Notes: generated by a model from the letters alone, not told the origin. Shown: positions 32,983 through 45,244, numbered from the stretch's first letter. The stretch: DNA of 64,000 bases from Helianthus annuus (GCF_002127325.2 NC_035448.2:59759577-59823576), one strand, 5' to 3'. Translations and numbers: made by a program.

Positions 32983-35900
32983 CTAAATACCAAAACAAGT
33001 AAAAAATCGACAAACCATTGCAGATTGTTTCTCATCATCATCTACAACAGTACCTTCATCAACGTCAATAATGCCATCCGACACCGAGAAAAGCATCATA
33101 CCATTCAGTTTTAAAAGATATTTAAACCGAGTTTTATCAAAAGCTTTGGTATGTAAATCAGCTTTCTGATTATCAGTGTGGATTTTTTCAATTCGAATCA
33201 ACTTCTTCTCGAAGCAATCTCGGATGAAGTGATGTCGAATTTCTATGTGTTTAGTTTTAGCGTGATATACTGGATTTTTAGTTATATTTATTGCAGCCTC
33301 ATTACAAACAAAGATAGGTGTGTTAAGAAACTGCAAACCGTAGTCGCGCATCCATTGCTGGATCCACAAGATCTAAGAGCAGCAACTGCTACCAGACACA
33401 TACTCCGCTTCACATGTGGATAAAGCCATAGAAGTTTGCTTCTTACACTGCCAGGTAACCAAACGAGGTCCAAAGAACTGGCATCCTGCTGTTGTTGATT
33501 TAGCGTTGACTTTGCAGCATCCGAAATCTTAGTCGGAATACCCTTCGAGTGTAAAATCTTCTTTTCTAGGATACCATAACCCCAAAGACGAAGTACCCTT
33601 TAGGTAGCGTAATATCCTCTTAACAATAGTCATGTGCGAAGCTCTCGGGATAGATTGAAATCTTGTTGCGAGGCAGGTTGGATACATGATATCGGGTCTT
33701 GAAGCAGTTAAGTACATCAACGAACCGATCATGGAACGATAAAGTGTCTCTTCTACCCTGTCTCCGGTGAGATCTGGGTGTATCCTATGATTCGTCGCTA
33801 GTGGGGTTGACGCTGGAGTAGAACCCGACATCCGAAATTTCTCTAGAATATCATGAACGTACTTCGTCTGGTGAATGAAAATTCCTTCAGGTAGTTGATC
33901 AACTTGAAGACCCAAAAAGAATTTCATCTCCCCCATCGATGACATTTCAAACTTTTGCTTCATCACTTGTTCAAAATCTTTGCACAAATTCTCATTTGTT
34001 GACCCAAATATTATTTCATCCACATATATCTGAACTATCAGAAGATGTCCGTCGACCTCTTTGGTGAAGAGAGTGGCATCCACTTTTCCACGAATGAAGC
34101 TGTTGGCTAGTAGGTGTTGAGACAAAGTCTCATACCAAGCTCTCGGGGCCTGGTGTAAACCATACAGCGCTTTGTCTAGCAAGAAGACCTTGTTTTTGTG
34201 GATTGGATCGGTAAAGCCCGGTGGCTGTCCGACATATACCTCCACTTTTACCTTCCCATAGAGAAACGCTGATTTTACATCTAGCTGATATACTTTGAAG
34301 TTTTTCCATGATGCAATTCCCAGGAAGATTCTGATTGCTTCTAGTAGAGCTACAGGAGCATACACTTCAGTGAAATCTATCTCCTCCTGTTGACTGAAAC
34401 CCTGGACTACGAGTCGAGCCTTGTTACGTACAACAACTCCTCGATCATCTCTTTTACATTTAAACACCCATTTTGTGTTCATCTTCCTGTGACCATCCGG
34501 TAAGTCTACCAATTTCCACACTCCCAACTTCTCAAATTGACTTAACTCTTCTTGCATTCGCATTGACCCAAGAATCTTCAGTAAGCGCCTCTTTGTATGT
34601 TCGCGGTTCGATCTGCGAAATAAAACAACTCAATGAAAAATCAGTTTGTAAAGGTGCTACTGTAGAATAAAAACAAGTAAGCCCTTGGTCAATTTGACGT
34701 CTAGTGCGAACGCCTAATTGTAGTTCTCCAATGATCAACTCCTCTGGATGGTATGAAAGAGTTCTTGGCATCATTTCGCCTGAAACATCTATCTCGCCTT
34801 CCAGATTAGTAACATTCTGATCTGCATCATGTTCATTGACTGGGTTTGTTTGACTTGAAATCTGGATCTGCTCCCCCTCAGAATCTGAATCACCACGATC
34901 AAATATCGGCATATTCTCAGATTCTTGATTATCATTCTGAACCGTCTGATTATCTTGAGCAACTCCATCTTATTGGACATCATCATGTTCACCAGCATTA
35001 CTTGGACCTGCTTCATCATCATTTGAAGTTTGTCTTGGTCGCGTATAATACTCGGCTGGGAACCTTTCCTACGGTGACTCGTACTCCCGCAAAATATCCA
35101 ACTCATCAAAGAAATCTTCTTCTTCCTCTGGTTCTTCTCTCATGTCAAACAAATCCCATAAAGTGTCATAATGATAACGCCATGAATCTCCTGGATTCTG
35201 CGGCGGCATTGTGTTGCTTTGACATTCAACATTTATAGCTTCAATAATCCGCTTCTCACTTGGAACGAAGAAACGTCGTAAAGGACTTGCATAACCAACA
35301 AATATTCCCTCAATGCACTTCAGACCAAACTTTCCATAATGTTCTAAAACAGTACAGGGTGACCCGAATGGTTCAAGATACTTCAAATTAGGTTTGCGGT
35401 TATTGATCAACTCAAAGCACGTTTTGTTGAATTTCTTGACAGTGAGAACTCTGTTAAGCGTATAGCATGCGGCGGAAACTGCTTCTGCCCAAAAATTTAT
35501 CGGTAGCTTTGAATCAGTAAGCATAGTTATTGCTGTTTCGATTAGTGTCCCGTTTTTGCATTCTGCGACTCCATTCTGCTGCGGAGTGTACGGAGCACTA
35601 AACTCATGCAATATACCTCGTTCTTCACAAAATTCTCCCATCTTATTGTTCTTGAATTCAGTACCATTATCACTGCGAATTCTTCTGATACGCCTTTGGT
35701 ACAGATTCTCTATCTTTCTGAACAACGCCATTAAACTATCAAACGTTTCATCTTTTGACTTCAAGAATGAAACCCACGAAAATCTGGAGTAATCATCAGT
35801 AACCACAAGACAATAGTAATCTCCTGTAATGCTCTTGACATTCACAGGACCAAACAAATCCATGTGAAGTCTTTCTAGAGGTCTTGAGACTGAATTGACT

Positions 35901-36496
35901 TGCTTTTTAGGGTGTGACTTTTTCTTTTGTTTGCCTTTAACATAGCTAATGCACTCCCCTTCCAGATGAAAACCTTTAACGTGAACTCCAGTAACCAAAT
36001 CATTATGCACCAAGTGATTCATTTTCCTCAGATGTATATGCCCCATCTTGCGGTGCCACAATTTTGATTCTTTCTCTGTTGCTCTGGACACAAAACAATG
36101 AGCCTGACCCGTGGTTGTAGTAGCTACACTCATGTCCAACACGTCATTGACTCTTGGTGCCCTCATGATAATCCATTCTTCAGGAACAACAAATCCTGGC
36201 TTCAAGAACAAACATTCTTTGTCAGTGAAGTGAGTTGTGTACATCCTGTCACAAATCTGCGAGATACTTAGCAGATTATTCTCCAGCTCAGCAATGTAAT
36301 TAACTCTTTCAAATGTCACAATCCAATTGCATAACGTTCCTTCACCAATAATCCTACCACCTTGATTTCCTGTGAAACCAACATAACCTCCATTGAAATT
36401 TTTCACATCATACAGCAACGCTGTCTTCCCTGTCATATGCCTAGAAGCTCCACTGTCCATGATCCATCTTGAAATAGATTTTGGAAGCTCCTGCAT
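32983..36496 (-). pseudogene. pol: Co2 pol: protease, integrase, RT, RNase H
   Basis: Order protease, integrase, RT, RNase H identifies copia. Protease has WIMDSGASRHMTG at the start. Integrase has HRKMGHIHLRKMNH with CISYVKGK (second zinc Cys of the usual pair replaced by Tyr), then DLFGPVNV, IRSDNGTEF and the Glu in QNGVAECKN. RT has IYVDEIIFGS, so the usual YVDD is YVDE, a lost catalytic Asp. RNase H ends at CFGI, 32983. Stops at about 35067, 34973, 33527 and 33372 and a frameshift near 34560 break it. Dead, and also catalytically altered. Confidence 0.85.
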
Positions 36497-36792
36497 ACAT
36501 CACAAAATGATTTAGGTAAAATACACTCAACCATTTTAAAAAAAACATTTCAATAAAGATGCCGATTCATGCTTCACAATACGAACTAGGAAGCTCTGGC
36601 AAATCCCACAAACACTTAGTTAGATTTTGAAGCTACCCAAGCCTCTTTTGACTCAGGCAACTCAATTTTGATGTGAGATTTTGTAGTGTAAAGTGGCGGA
36701 AAATTTTTGTCGTTCACTTTCAAATTTTCTACCGACCCATCCTCAACCTTTTTGTATAAGAAAAATTCATCTTTCTGAGGTTGATCAGATGG
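36497..36792 (-). other. Co2 gag-pol spacer with splice-acceptor-like end
   Basis: Nearly 300 bp of non-coding sequence between the gag stop and the pol frame. It ends in TTTTGTGATGTATGCAG (minus strand) immediately before the protease frame, much like a plant 3' splice site. Co3 has the corresponding feature at 45156-45244. Confidence 0.5.
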
Positions 36793-39513
36793 TTAGTCTT
36801 TCTTATGAACATCTTTCTTTTCAGAATTTTGCATTTCTTTCTCAAGTTTCACGTAAAAAACCAAAGGTACATTCATCTTTACCGGTGTGGTAGAAGATGA
36901 TTGTTTTTCAGTCTCAAAAACCTTTGGTTTTGGAACACTTGCTTTCTTTTCAGCAATTTTTGGCTTCCAAGTTGGTTTAGGTGACGCAACCCGTTTATAA
37001 AACTTGTCATTTTTAGTTACCATGTTTTTAATAGGTTCAGTTTTGACTTTGGTGTTGTCATTTTTCAAAATCTTTTTCTCAACAACCAATGGAGCTTTGC
37101 CCTTATCATCAACTTTCTTTTTCTGAATCTTCACACTTTCAATCTTAGTCTTCAAGTTGGTACAATTTCGTGCAATATGTCCAACTTGATTACATCTAAA
37201 GCATGTTTGAGTGTCAACTACTCGACTTGTGCCTTCAGACTGAGACTGTGAAGCTTTCTTCTTGAAGAACTCTTCATTTGATTTGGAAAAAATCTTTTTC
37301 TCTTCATCAGAAAGTGAACTTGAACTGTTCACAAATACTTTCTTCTCAACGAACTTCTTGTTTTGAACATTTCTCTTTTGATAACTCTTACCACCCTGAT
37401 AACCACCCGACCAGTTGTTTCGATTGTTGTTATAAAACCGCGGTGGAACAACAGGTTTCTTGTAATAAGATTTATCTTTTTCAAAATTCATTTGCCTCTT
37501 GATTTGTTTTAAACTTTTCACTTCAGACAAATCAACTTCAATCAACTTGAACACGTTTATCAATTTTGCAACATTCACATTCTCCTGGGGAAAATCAGAA
37601 TCCGAATACAACTTATCCGAGCCCGACATCCTGTACACGACAAGAGTAGGTTCTTTATCTAAGTTGTTTTTGGACTTTGATTTTGGAATGTAATTGTCCA
37701 AGAAACATTCATCTTCCTCAGTAGTGTCACTGTCAGATTTTAGAACATTTTCAACCACACTTTTTACAACAACAGTTTGGACACTATCCTCATTGGAAGA
37801 CGAAGTGAATGTAACATCAATCGTGTTCGGAAGTTTCACTTCATTCTCTTCTTCAATATCAACCAACCCAGATTGCTTTTTTGAATAATTGTCAAGAACT
37901 GGTGGTGGAACTTGATGAAAACCCACCCCGGTTCCATCCGAAAAGACATCTTCGCCAGCTTTGTTTTTGCCTATGGGTTTTGGAACAATGTGTTGCAAAA
38001 CAAAGCTTGCGGAGTTGTAACTTTTTAGCTTCAACTGGATTCTTTCATTTTCAATTTCTGCTTCTTGAAATTTAAGCTTCAATTTTGCGATTTCATCTAG
38101 TTGTTGGTTGATTAATTCTTCTTTTATCCGAAGAACACTCGATAGATGAACATTTTCTTTATATGTCTTACCATTTCTTTCATCATTATCTTTAACCGTG
38201 CTTTTAAGCTTCTCAAATTTTTCAGTGATCTGACGATTTTCAAGAACTAACTTCTCATTTTCTTTCCTAACCTTTTCTAGATCAATTTTATCATTTTCAA
38301 TTTTGTTAGTTAATTCTTTTAATCTGTCAGTTGAAGCTTTCAACATTTTATCACGATCAAGGATTTGATCCTCAACACTTCTGACTCTAGCAGTCAGATC
38401 ATCAATTTTCTTACCATTTAGATAGGTGACTGTACTACAAACTTTGCATTCTTTGATGCAATTTTTGCAGTCAACATCACCATTGACTTTCTTTCCTGAC
38501 TCAGCCGTTGACGCGTTTGAACTGACCTGGCTTTTAGACTCAGAGACGGATTTAGAATCTACCTCAAATGCCTTAGCAGCCAGCACCTTGTCAGCCATCT
38601 TTCCCATGTTTTCAGCATTCAACTCTTGAGTCGTGTCAATGATTCCATTATCAATCTTCTTTGGCTTCTCTTCTTTCTATTTCTCTTCTTTCTTTTTCTC
38701 ATCTTTCTCTTCTCCACTTCCCCACCATTTTCTTTGCCAATAATCATCTTCTTCTTTCATTTCTTTAATTATGGTTTCCATATCAAGAGTGTTATGGTCA
38801 ATAGCAATGTTTCCCTCGGGGTCAAGATAACATTCTCTGTCTGGATCCCATATCCTCGCTCTTTTTGCTTCACTATAGACACCAGATATATTGATCATTC
38901 TTTGTTGAGCTATCATCTTCCTATAAGCATACCTTTGTTCTTCAGGTCTGGTGTCTTTCCTAGGAACAGGTTCAGATTTTGCCATGAATGCATATCTAAC
39001 CGCATCCTCCTCAGGTAACAACTCACTCCAGTCGAAACCTTCATCGTCATGAATCACCGCAAGAGCTCTAGATTTCTCTTTGTTATCTTCAAGCTGCTTC
39101 ATTCTTGGCGGTTCCGATTTATTCTGATGATAAATCGCTTTCTTGTAGTAATCTTCTCTGAACGGGTTTTCAGACTCATCAGCATACGCATTTCGACATT
39201 CACGCTTAAAATGACCTTTCTGTTTGCATTTAAAGCATGTCACTTTTGACTTGTCAAAGCCTAACTTGGTAGATGGTCCACCAATAGACTTTCTTCCAGT
39301 TATCTCCATGAGACGCTGTGCCTGACGAACTGCACTGGCCATACACCACCTTATGTCGATCAATTCCATCTCCTCAGGATCTATTTGATCATAATCTTCT
39401 TTTGTCAGGTTGGTGTTGCCTATCTTCCCTGCCACAAGACTTTCATACGATTCTAGCACAAAAGCTAGGAAAACCATCTGTTGCTTTGCCGACTCCTCGC
39501 TGAAGTTTTGAGC
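36793..39513 (-). pseudogene. gag: Co2 giant gag
   Basis: One frame with a single stop near 38674. Starting inside the gag domain (about 39513), it has a first zinc knuckle CFKCKQKGHFKREC, an acid/Tyr-rich middle, a Lys/Glu-rich stretch, a cysteine cluster (CKNCIKECKVC), a coiled coil of about 130 residues, the conserved block FVLQHIVPKPIGKNKAGED, and a second knuckle CFRCNQVGHIARNC. The residues DTQT lie just before this knuckle; TQT is the core of dynein light chain LC8 ligands, a feature reported for Sirevirus Gag. At about 900 residues even truncated, it is far longer than a usual copia gag. Confidence 0.75.
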
Positions 39514-39514
39514 A

Positions 39515-39640
39515 TTCTTTGTGTTTTTGTTTTCTGAACTGCAACTTCTCTACACGATTTGATAGATTAGATATGAATAAAGAATGTGCAATTATACACG
39601 GCTAATGAATCAATGCTATGTCAGTACCGTCCGCTATACC
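39515..39640. repeat. Dispersed direct repeat R1 (also 39793-39880 and 50843-50965)
   Basis: TTTGTGTTTTTGTTTTCTGAACTGCAACTT followed by a more variable tail with ATGAATAAAGAATGT and CTAATGAATCA(A/G)TGCTATGT. Three copies surround the Co3 insertion point, all in the same orientation. No coding. Unknown origin; they look like remains of a locally duplicated unit. Confidence 0.7.
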
Positions 39641-39852
39641 TGCTGAATACACAGAGCCGGCCACTGAGCCATCTACATCAGGCCACATTAACAATCCATT
39701 TGCTTCTTTTTTCCGGTTACTGGTGTGTGGAATCCTATATCACTTCATCAGTCACCAGAATATAGCAGGTATGGGACTAAATCAGACATAGAATGCTTTT
39801 GTGTTTTTGTTTTCTGAACTGCAACTTCACAGCATGATTTGATAAATGTGAT

Positions 39853-40282
39853 ATGAATAAAGAATGTTTTAATAAGGGTAAGCATGTTTTTATGTCAGAA
39901 ATGGCTCTGAGCAGGTCCAGCGACCCCGCTAAGGCGCCGGAGACGGATGAGCAGACTCGCATCACACCGGAACGCAATCCTAACCAAGACCCTCTCATTC
40001 AAGACATCGACAATCAGCCTAACCAATCGATTGGCTCAACCTCAACCAACCCAAACTCACCCCCCTCATCCCCATCCAATCTTAATCCCCCGTCTCCCAA
40101 CTATTTTGACCTACCTTCACCAGACTACGTTGGAGCGATCCCTGATTCACCTCAACCATCACCACCGCCATCAGCCCCACCATCACCCCCACCAGCACAC
40201 CCGCTTATCCAGTACGGCGTACAGGATAGGCTTCCAGATTGGTTGCCCCCGGAGGCTCATGCAAGACATGTGTATTTGCAAG
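39853..40282 (+). pseudogene. Proline-rich ORF, 5' part, interrupted by Co3
   Basis: Open from ATG at 39853 (also ATG 39892, MSEMALSRSS) and rich in Pro, Ser and Asn, with runs such as PSPPPSAPPSPPP. The last own codons before Co3 (…VYLQ) end in the target GCAAG. Beyond the 3' TSD the same frame goes on for 14 more codons to a TGA at 50814-50816, so the uninterrupted ORF was 158 codons. Frame continuity across a 10-kb insertion supports a real former ORF, but family and function are unknown. It may itself belong to another transposon. Translation into the LTR to 40329 is a by-product. Confidence 0.45.
40278..40282. repeat. Target site duplication of Co3, left
   Basis: GCAAG, repeated at 50765-50769. 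Confidence 0.93.
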
Positions 40283-40706
40283 TGTTGATGCACGGAATGT
40301 CTGTTGACTACGTCTACGTAAAGTCCTAGGTCAATATAGGTCAACAGGGAGTCTAGATTGTTAAATATGTATATTATGAGAGTAGGTTCGCTTATAGGGT
40401 AAGTCAGGTCCGCTCATAGGGTCTGTTAATAGGTTCGCTTATGTGTAGTTGTTACAGGTCCGCTCATATGAACTGTCATATGAGCGAACCACCTAAGGCT
40501 ATAAATAGGAGTCATTTGGAGCGGATCTGGTATGTGTGTATGTGTGTGCTCTGGAGCGAAACTCTGTCAAAATTTACTCAGGAAGCTAATAAAAGCAGTG
40601 GAATTAATAGGACAAGCTGTTGTAACCTTGTATACTCTGTTTCCGCCTTTGTATATGAGGATGAGCTACCTTGACTGACTTTTCGGGTCAAAACAATGGT
40701 CCAACA
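40283..40706 (+). repeat. Co3 5' LTR (424 bp)
   Basis: TGTTGATGCACGG to GGTCCAACA. Contains GGTTCGCTT words, a promoter-proximal inverted repeat, TATA box, and AATAAA at 40588-40593 as a likely poly(A) signal. Confidence 0.95.
40457..40509 (+). promoter_or_regulatory. Co3 LTR promoter: inverted repeat and TATA box
   Basis: Arms GGTCCGCTCATATG (40457-40470) and CATATGAGCGAACC (40477-40490), one mismatch, loop AACTGT. The TATA box CTATAAATAG is at 40500-40509, 10 bases on. The arms contain the family word GGTTCGCT/AGCGAACC. Confidence 0.7.
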
Positions 40707-40708
40707 AG

Positions 40709-40720
40709 TGGTATCAGAGC
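40709..40720 (+). other. Primer binding site of Co3
   Basis: TGGTATCAGAGC, 2 bases after the LTR end; complementary to initiator Met tRNA. Confidence 0.95.
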
Positions 40721-41390
40721 TCAAGACGAGGAGTTCATACTACTACAGCTTATTTCTGCAAAAATCTCTCTTTTCTACTCACTTTCTCTCATACTTTTTC
40801 AGTTTACAGTAGTTCCTACGGTTTAAATTGTCTGAAAATTGAATATAATGTGTAAAACATACTAATAACAAACCCTAGAAAGTTTCAGGCTAAAACTCGA
40901 ACTAAAAATGGTTAAAACAGGGTAAAAACTTTGATTCGCTTTTACGAACAAGAGGTTCGCTTTTCTGGACAAAATTTGAAAGATTCGCTCGTAATTCATA
41001 ACAGGTTCGCTCGAAATTACCTGTTTGGTTCGCTTTTCAGACACTTTTACTGTTAGATTCGCTCGAACGGACACATACAGGTCCGCTCGAACGTACATTT
41101 CTGGTCCGCTTTTTGTTCAATTGCTGGGTTCGCTTTTACGGTCCGCTTATTTGGACAGTTATTGGTTCGCTCGAACGGACATACTGTGGTTCGCTTTTAG
41201 AGTATTACCTGGTCCGCTCGAACTAACATTGTTCTGGTTCGCTCAAACAGTTCGCTTATCTGGTTCGCTTATTTGAACCATATAGATTCGCTTATCTGTC
41301 ACCTATACAGATAGATTCGCTTTTGTGTCTTGTTGTTCAAAACTTCGAAAATTTTTCTAAGTGTCGGTTGATTTTGCAGGTACAGTCAAA
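40721..41390 (+). other. Co3 leader with TTCGCT array
   Basis: 670 bp before gag. Between 40931 and 41330 about 19 copies of (G/A)(G)T(T/C)CGCT(T/C) are spaced at about 10-30 bases, always in the same orientation. It ends in GTTGATTTTGCAG|GTAC (41369-41384), a splice-acceptor-like sequence just upstream of the gag ATG. Confidence 0.7.
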
Positions 41391-44300
41391 ATGGATGATA
41401 TTTTCATGAATCCGTTCAGCGAAATGTACGCATTCACGGGAAGTTCCGGAAACAATGATACGTCTTCGAGCAATACGAATGAGGATCCACCGAAAGAAAG
41501 AAAGAAGGAAGCTTGGGAGTCTGAAAGCGCATTTGGAACATTTAACAAACCTCCTAAGCTGATGGCTATAGAAGATTACAGCAGGTGGGCAACAAAGTTC
41601 GAAGACTGGTTGATGGCATTCGCTTTTCCCAGCTGGAAGAGCATGAAGAATGGTTATGCCGAAGGAAAGAAGAATGGTGAAGCATTGAGATCGGTTGATG
41701 AGATTGATAGTTTTGTGGCCGAGCAAAAGTGTGTGGCATTATTGTTTCAGTCGGTGCGGGAAGATATCATTTCGTTGATAGATTACTCCAATGCTAAAGA
41801 TCTGTGGGAGAAACTCGAAAAGAAATGTCTTGGAAGCAAAGAGATTGTAAAGAACAAACGAAAGCTTCTTAGAAAAGAATTTGATCATTTTGGTTGTCTA
41901 AAGAATGAATCTGTGTGTAAAATGATAGAGAGGTTCGGTCATCTGAAATTAGAGTTAGCAAGACATGAAATCAAGTTTTCTGATGAAGAACTTGTTGACA
42001 AATTGTTCGATTCATTACCAGATGAGGTTGATTGGAGATATTATGCGCTTATGTTAAAGAACACTATTGCTCCTGAAAAATTGACTCCAGATTTGGTGAT
42101 TGAGAGACTTGAAAGTCACGAGCTGGAACTGAAGAAAACTTACAAAGTCAATCACTCTTCTTCTCAGCAGAATTTGGATCTCTATTATCCAAAAAGCATG
42201 ATGCCAAAAGCAACTTCTCCAAAGACTGCATTTTCAGCTGAGAATGTATCTCCAGCAAGCAAATAAAGTCAAAGCAGTCCAAGCAGCGGAAGTCACAGTG
42301 GTTATCACAGTGGATCTGCATCTTCTGCAAATCGTTCTGATGCGAAGTTTTCTTGCAACATTGCGATAGATCTGAAGAACGCACAAAATTTTGATGAGGA
42401 GTCGGCTAAGCAGCAGATGGTCTTTTTGGCATCTGTGCTAGAGTCTTATGAAGGTTTGGTGGCTGGTAAGGTCGGGAACACAAATCTGACGAAAGAAGAT
42501 TATGATCACATAGACCCCGAAGAAATGGAACTGATCGACATTCGTTGGGCGATGGCAAGTGCTGTTCGACGAGCTCAGCGTTTCATGGAGATTACTGGGA
42601 GAAAAACGATCGGTGGTCCGTCTACAAAGTTGGGGTTCGATAAATCAAAGGTGACGTGCTTTAAGTGTAAGCAGAAGGGTCACTTCAAGCGGGAATGCAG
42701 AAATGCATATGCTGATGAGTCGGAGAATCCGTTTAGAGACGATTACTACAAAAAGGCAATCTATCATCAGAATAAATCCGAGCTGCCTAGATTGAAGCAG
42801 TCTGAAGATAACAGAGACAAATCAAGGGCTCTGGCTGTGATTTACGATGACGAGGGGTACGATTGGAGTAAGGAAGTTCTACCGGAAGAAGATGCGGTGG
42901 GTTACGCATTCATGGCAAGTAACGATGAACCGATTCTGTGGAAAAATGATCGTACTGAAGAGCAGAAGTATAAATACCGGAAGATGATTGCTGAAAACAA
43001 GATTATCAGACTTTCTGGTATATTTTCGGAGGCTAAAAGAGCAAATAGATGGAATCCAGATAGAGATTGCTACCTTGATAAGTATGGCAACATCGTAATT
43101 GATGACAAAACGCTAGATATCGAAGCCATCATCAAGGAGTACAAAGAAGAAGATGAATACTAGCAACACAAGTGGTGGGGAACACCAACTGAGAAGATGA
43201 TTGAAGAAGAAAAAGAGAAAGAGAGAAACCAGAAAGAGGAGAAAGAGAAGAAAGAAAAAGACGAAATTGAGAAAGTAAAGCAGGTTGATACAGGCTTGAT
43301 CGATACTACGCAAGAGTTGACGGCTGAGAACCTGGGAAAGATGGCTGACAAGGTGCTAGCTGCAAAAGCACTTGAGGTAGACTCTAATTCTGTTTCTGAG
43401 TCAAAGGGGCTGGTAAGTCAAAGTGTGTCAACAAATGCGTAAGGTAACAAGATTGATGGAAATGCTGACTGCAAAAATTGCACCAAACAATGCAATTTTT
43501 GTAGCACTGTCACGTATCTTAACAATGAGAAAATCAAGAATTTGACAACTAAAGTTAAAAGTGTTGAGGATCAGATTCTCGGTCGTGACAAAACTGTAAA
43601 AGCTTCAACTGAACGGGTCAAAGAATTAACAGCTCAAATTGAAAATGATAAAATTGATCGTGAGAAAATAAAATGTGAAAATGAAAAGTTAATTCTTGAA
43701 AACCGTCAAATTTCTGAAAAGTTTGAAAAATTGAAAAGCATTGTCAAAGATAGTGATGATCGAAATGGCAAAACGTTTAAAGAAAATGAACATCTAAGAG
43801 CTGTGGTGAGAATAAAAGAAGAATTAATTAACAACCAACTGGATGAAATTGCTAAACTGAAACTTAAAGTTCAAGAAGCTGAAATTGAAAATGAAAGAAT
43901 TCAGTTGAAGTTAAACAGCTATAGCTCAGCAAGCTTTGTTTTGCAGCATATTGTTCCCAAACCTATAGGGAAAAACAAAGCTGGCGAGGATGTGTTTTCT
44001 GATGGAACGGGTGTAGGGTTTCACAAAGTTCCACCGCCAATTTTAGACAACTACACGAAAAAGCAGTCTAGTTTGGTGGAAATTGAGGAAGAAAGTGATG
44101 TTAAACTTCCTGAGAACATTGATTTCACGTTCACATCTTCCAATGACGAGGGTGTCCAAAATGATGTGGTAAAAAGTGTGGTAGACAAAGTGCTTAAACC
44201 GGATTGTGACACTTCTGAGGAAGATGGATGTTTCTTGGATAAATACATTCCGAAACAAAAGTCCAAGAACAACTTAGATGAAGAATCAAACCTTGTCATG

Positions 44301-45155
44301 TACAAGATGATGGGTTCGGATAAGTTGTTTTCGGATTCAGAGTTTCCGACAGAGAATGTTAATTTGAACAAATTGACAAATGTTTTTAAACTGGTCGAAG
44401 TAGAGTTGTCAGCTGTGAACAATCTGAGTCGAAAAAAAGACAGGGTTTACAACAAGAAAACTGGTTATCCACCACGTTTTTACAATAACAACAGAAACAA
44501 CTGGTCGGGTGGTTATCAGGGGAGTAAATCATTTCAGAAAAGAAATGTTCCAAACAAAAGGTTTGTAGAGAAGAAAAAGTTTGTGAACAGTTCAAGTTCA
44601 CTTGCTGATGAAGAAAAAGAAATTTTTTCAAAATCTAACAAAGAATTTTTTGAGAAGAGAGCTTCACAGGCTCAGTCTGAAGGCACGAGTCGGGTAGCTG
44701 ATACTCGTACTTGTTTTAGTTGTGATAAGGTCGGTCACATTGCACGAAAGTGTACTTATGTGAAGCCTAAGACTGAAGCTGTGAAAGTTCAACAGAAGAA
44801 GGTTGATGTGAAGGGTAAAGCACCGATGTTTGTTGAGAAGAAGGTTGTTGAGAAGAAAAATGTTAAAATTGACAACTTAAAAGTGAAAAATGAACCCGTA
44901 AAGAAGTTGGTAACTCAAAATGATAAATTTTACAAAAGGGTTGCAGTAACTCAACAGGTGTGGAAACCAAAAATTGAATCAAAAGTTGAGAAGAAAGTTT
45001 CAACTTCTGAGGTGAAAGAGGCTGAAGAATCAATTACGGTTGATTATGATGTAAATTTTCCACCTCTAAAGGCTGAAAATTTCAAAATTCAAATTGCGAG
45101 AGTCAAGGTTACACCTAAGGCTGATGAAGCCTGGGTGGAAACCATGTTTGACTAA
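41391..45155 (+). pseudogene. gag: Co3 giant gag
   Basis: One frame of 1,255 codons with stops at 42264-42266, 43161-43163 and 43440-43442. Starts MDDIFMNPFSEMYAFTG. The copia gag domain (RWATKFEDWLMAF onward) covers about residues 60-250. Zinc knuckle 1, CFKCKQKGHFKREC, is at 42657-42698. A Glu/Lys segment, cysteine cluster, coiled coil (about 43540-43915) and the FVLQHIVPKPIGKNK block follow. Zinc knuckle 2, CFSCDKVGHIARKC, is at 44712-44753. Two knuckles 2 kb apart is unusual. Start chosen because Co4 gag begins with the similar MDEFMNPFSDVFAFT. Confidence 0.82.
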
Positions 45156-45244
45156 ACAATTTGAATTGCTGGAGCTTCCTGGTTAGCGAAGCATGAATCG
45201 GCATCTTTCTTGAAGTTGTTTAAATGATGATTTGTTGTGTGCAG
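45156..45244 (+). other. Co3 gag-pol spacer with splice-acceptor-like end
   Basis: Non-coding stretch ending ATGATTTGTTGTGTGCAG, immediately followed by the protease frame (QDLPKLVSRWIMDSG). An element-wide GAGCTTCC word stands at its start side in both Co2 and Co3. Confidence 0.5.

Larger units (their letters stand above)
31975..39513 (-). mobile_element. Co2: decayed Ty1/copia element, 5'-truncated, chimeric 3' end
   Basis: Homologous throughout to Co3. It lacks the LTR, leader and gag N terminus: the gag begins abruptly at about 39513. At 31974/31975 its 3' non-coding region switches into Co1 gag, so its own PPT and LTR are absent. RT features ([22 protein letters not shown]) and the large coiled-coil gag suggest a Sirevirus-like lineage; this placement is inference. 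Confidence 0.8.

Noticed and set aside
38626..39018. 130-codon hydrophobic plus-strand ORF
   Set aside because: Reverse reading of the Lys/Glu-rich Co2 gag; hydrophobicity is an artefact of complementing AAG/GAA codons.
40441..40674. 77-codon ORF, identical at 50499-50732
   Set aside because: Within the Co3 LTR and overlapping promoter and poly(A) signal; no sign of coding.
40709..40720. tRNA gene signal (TGGTATCAGAGC)
   Set aside because: This word occurs only next to LTR ends; it is the primer site, and no cloverleaf surrounds it.
40931..41330. CRISPR-like array
   Set aside because: Short degenerate words with irregular spacers in a plant retrotransposon leader; no long identical repeats or constant spacer length.
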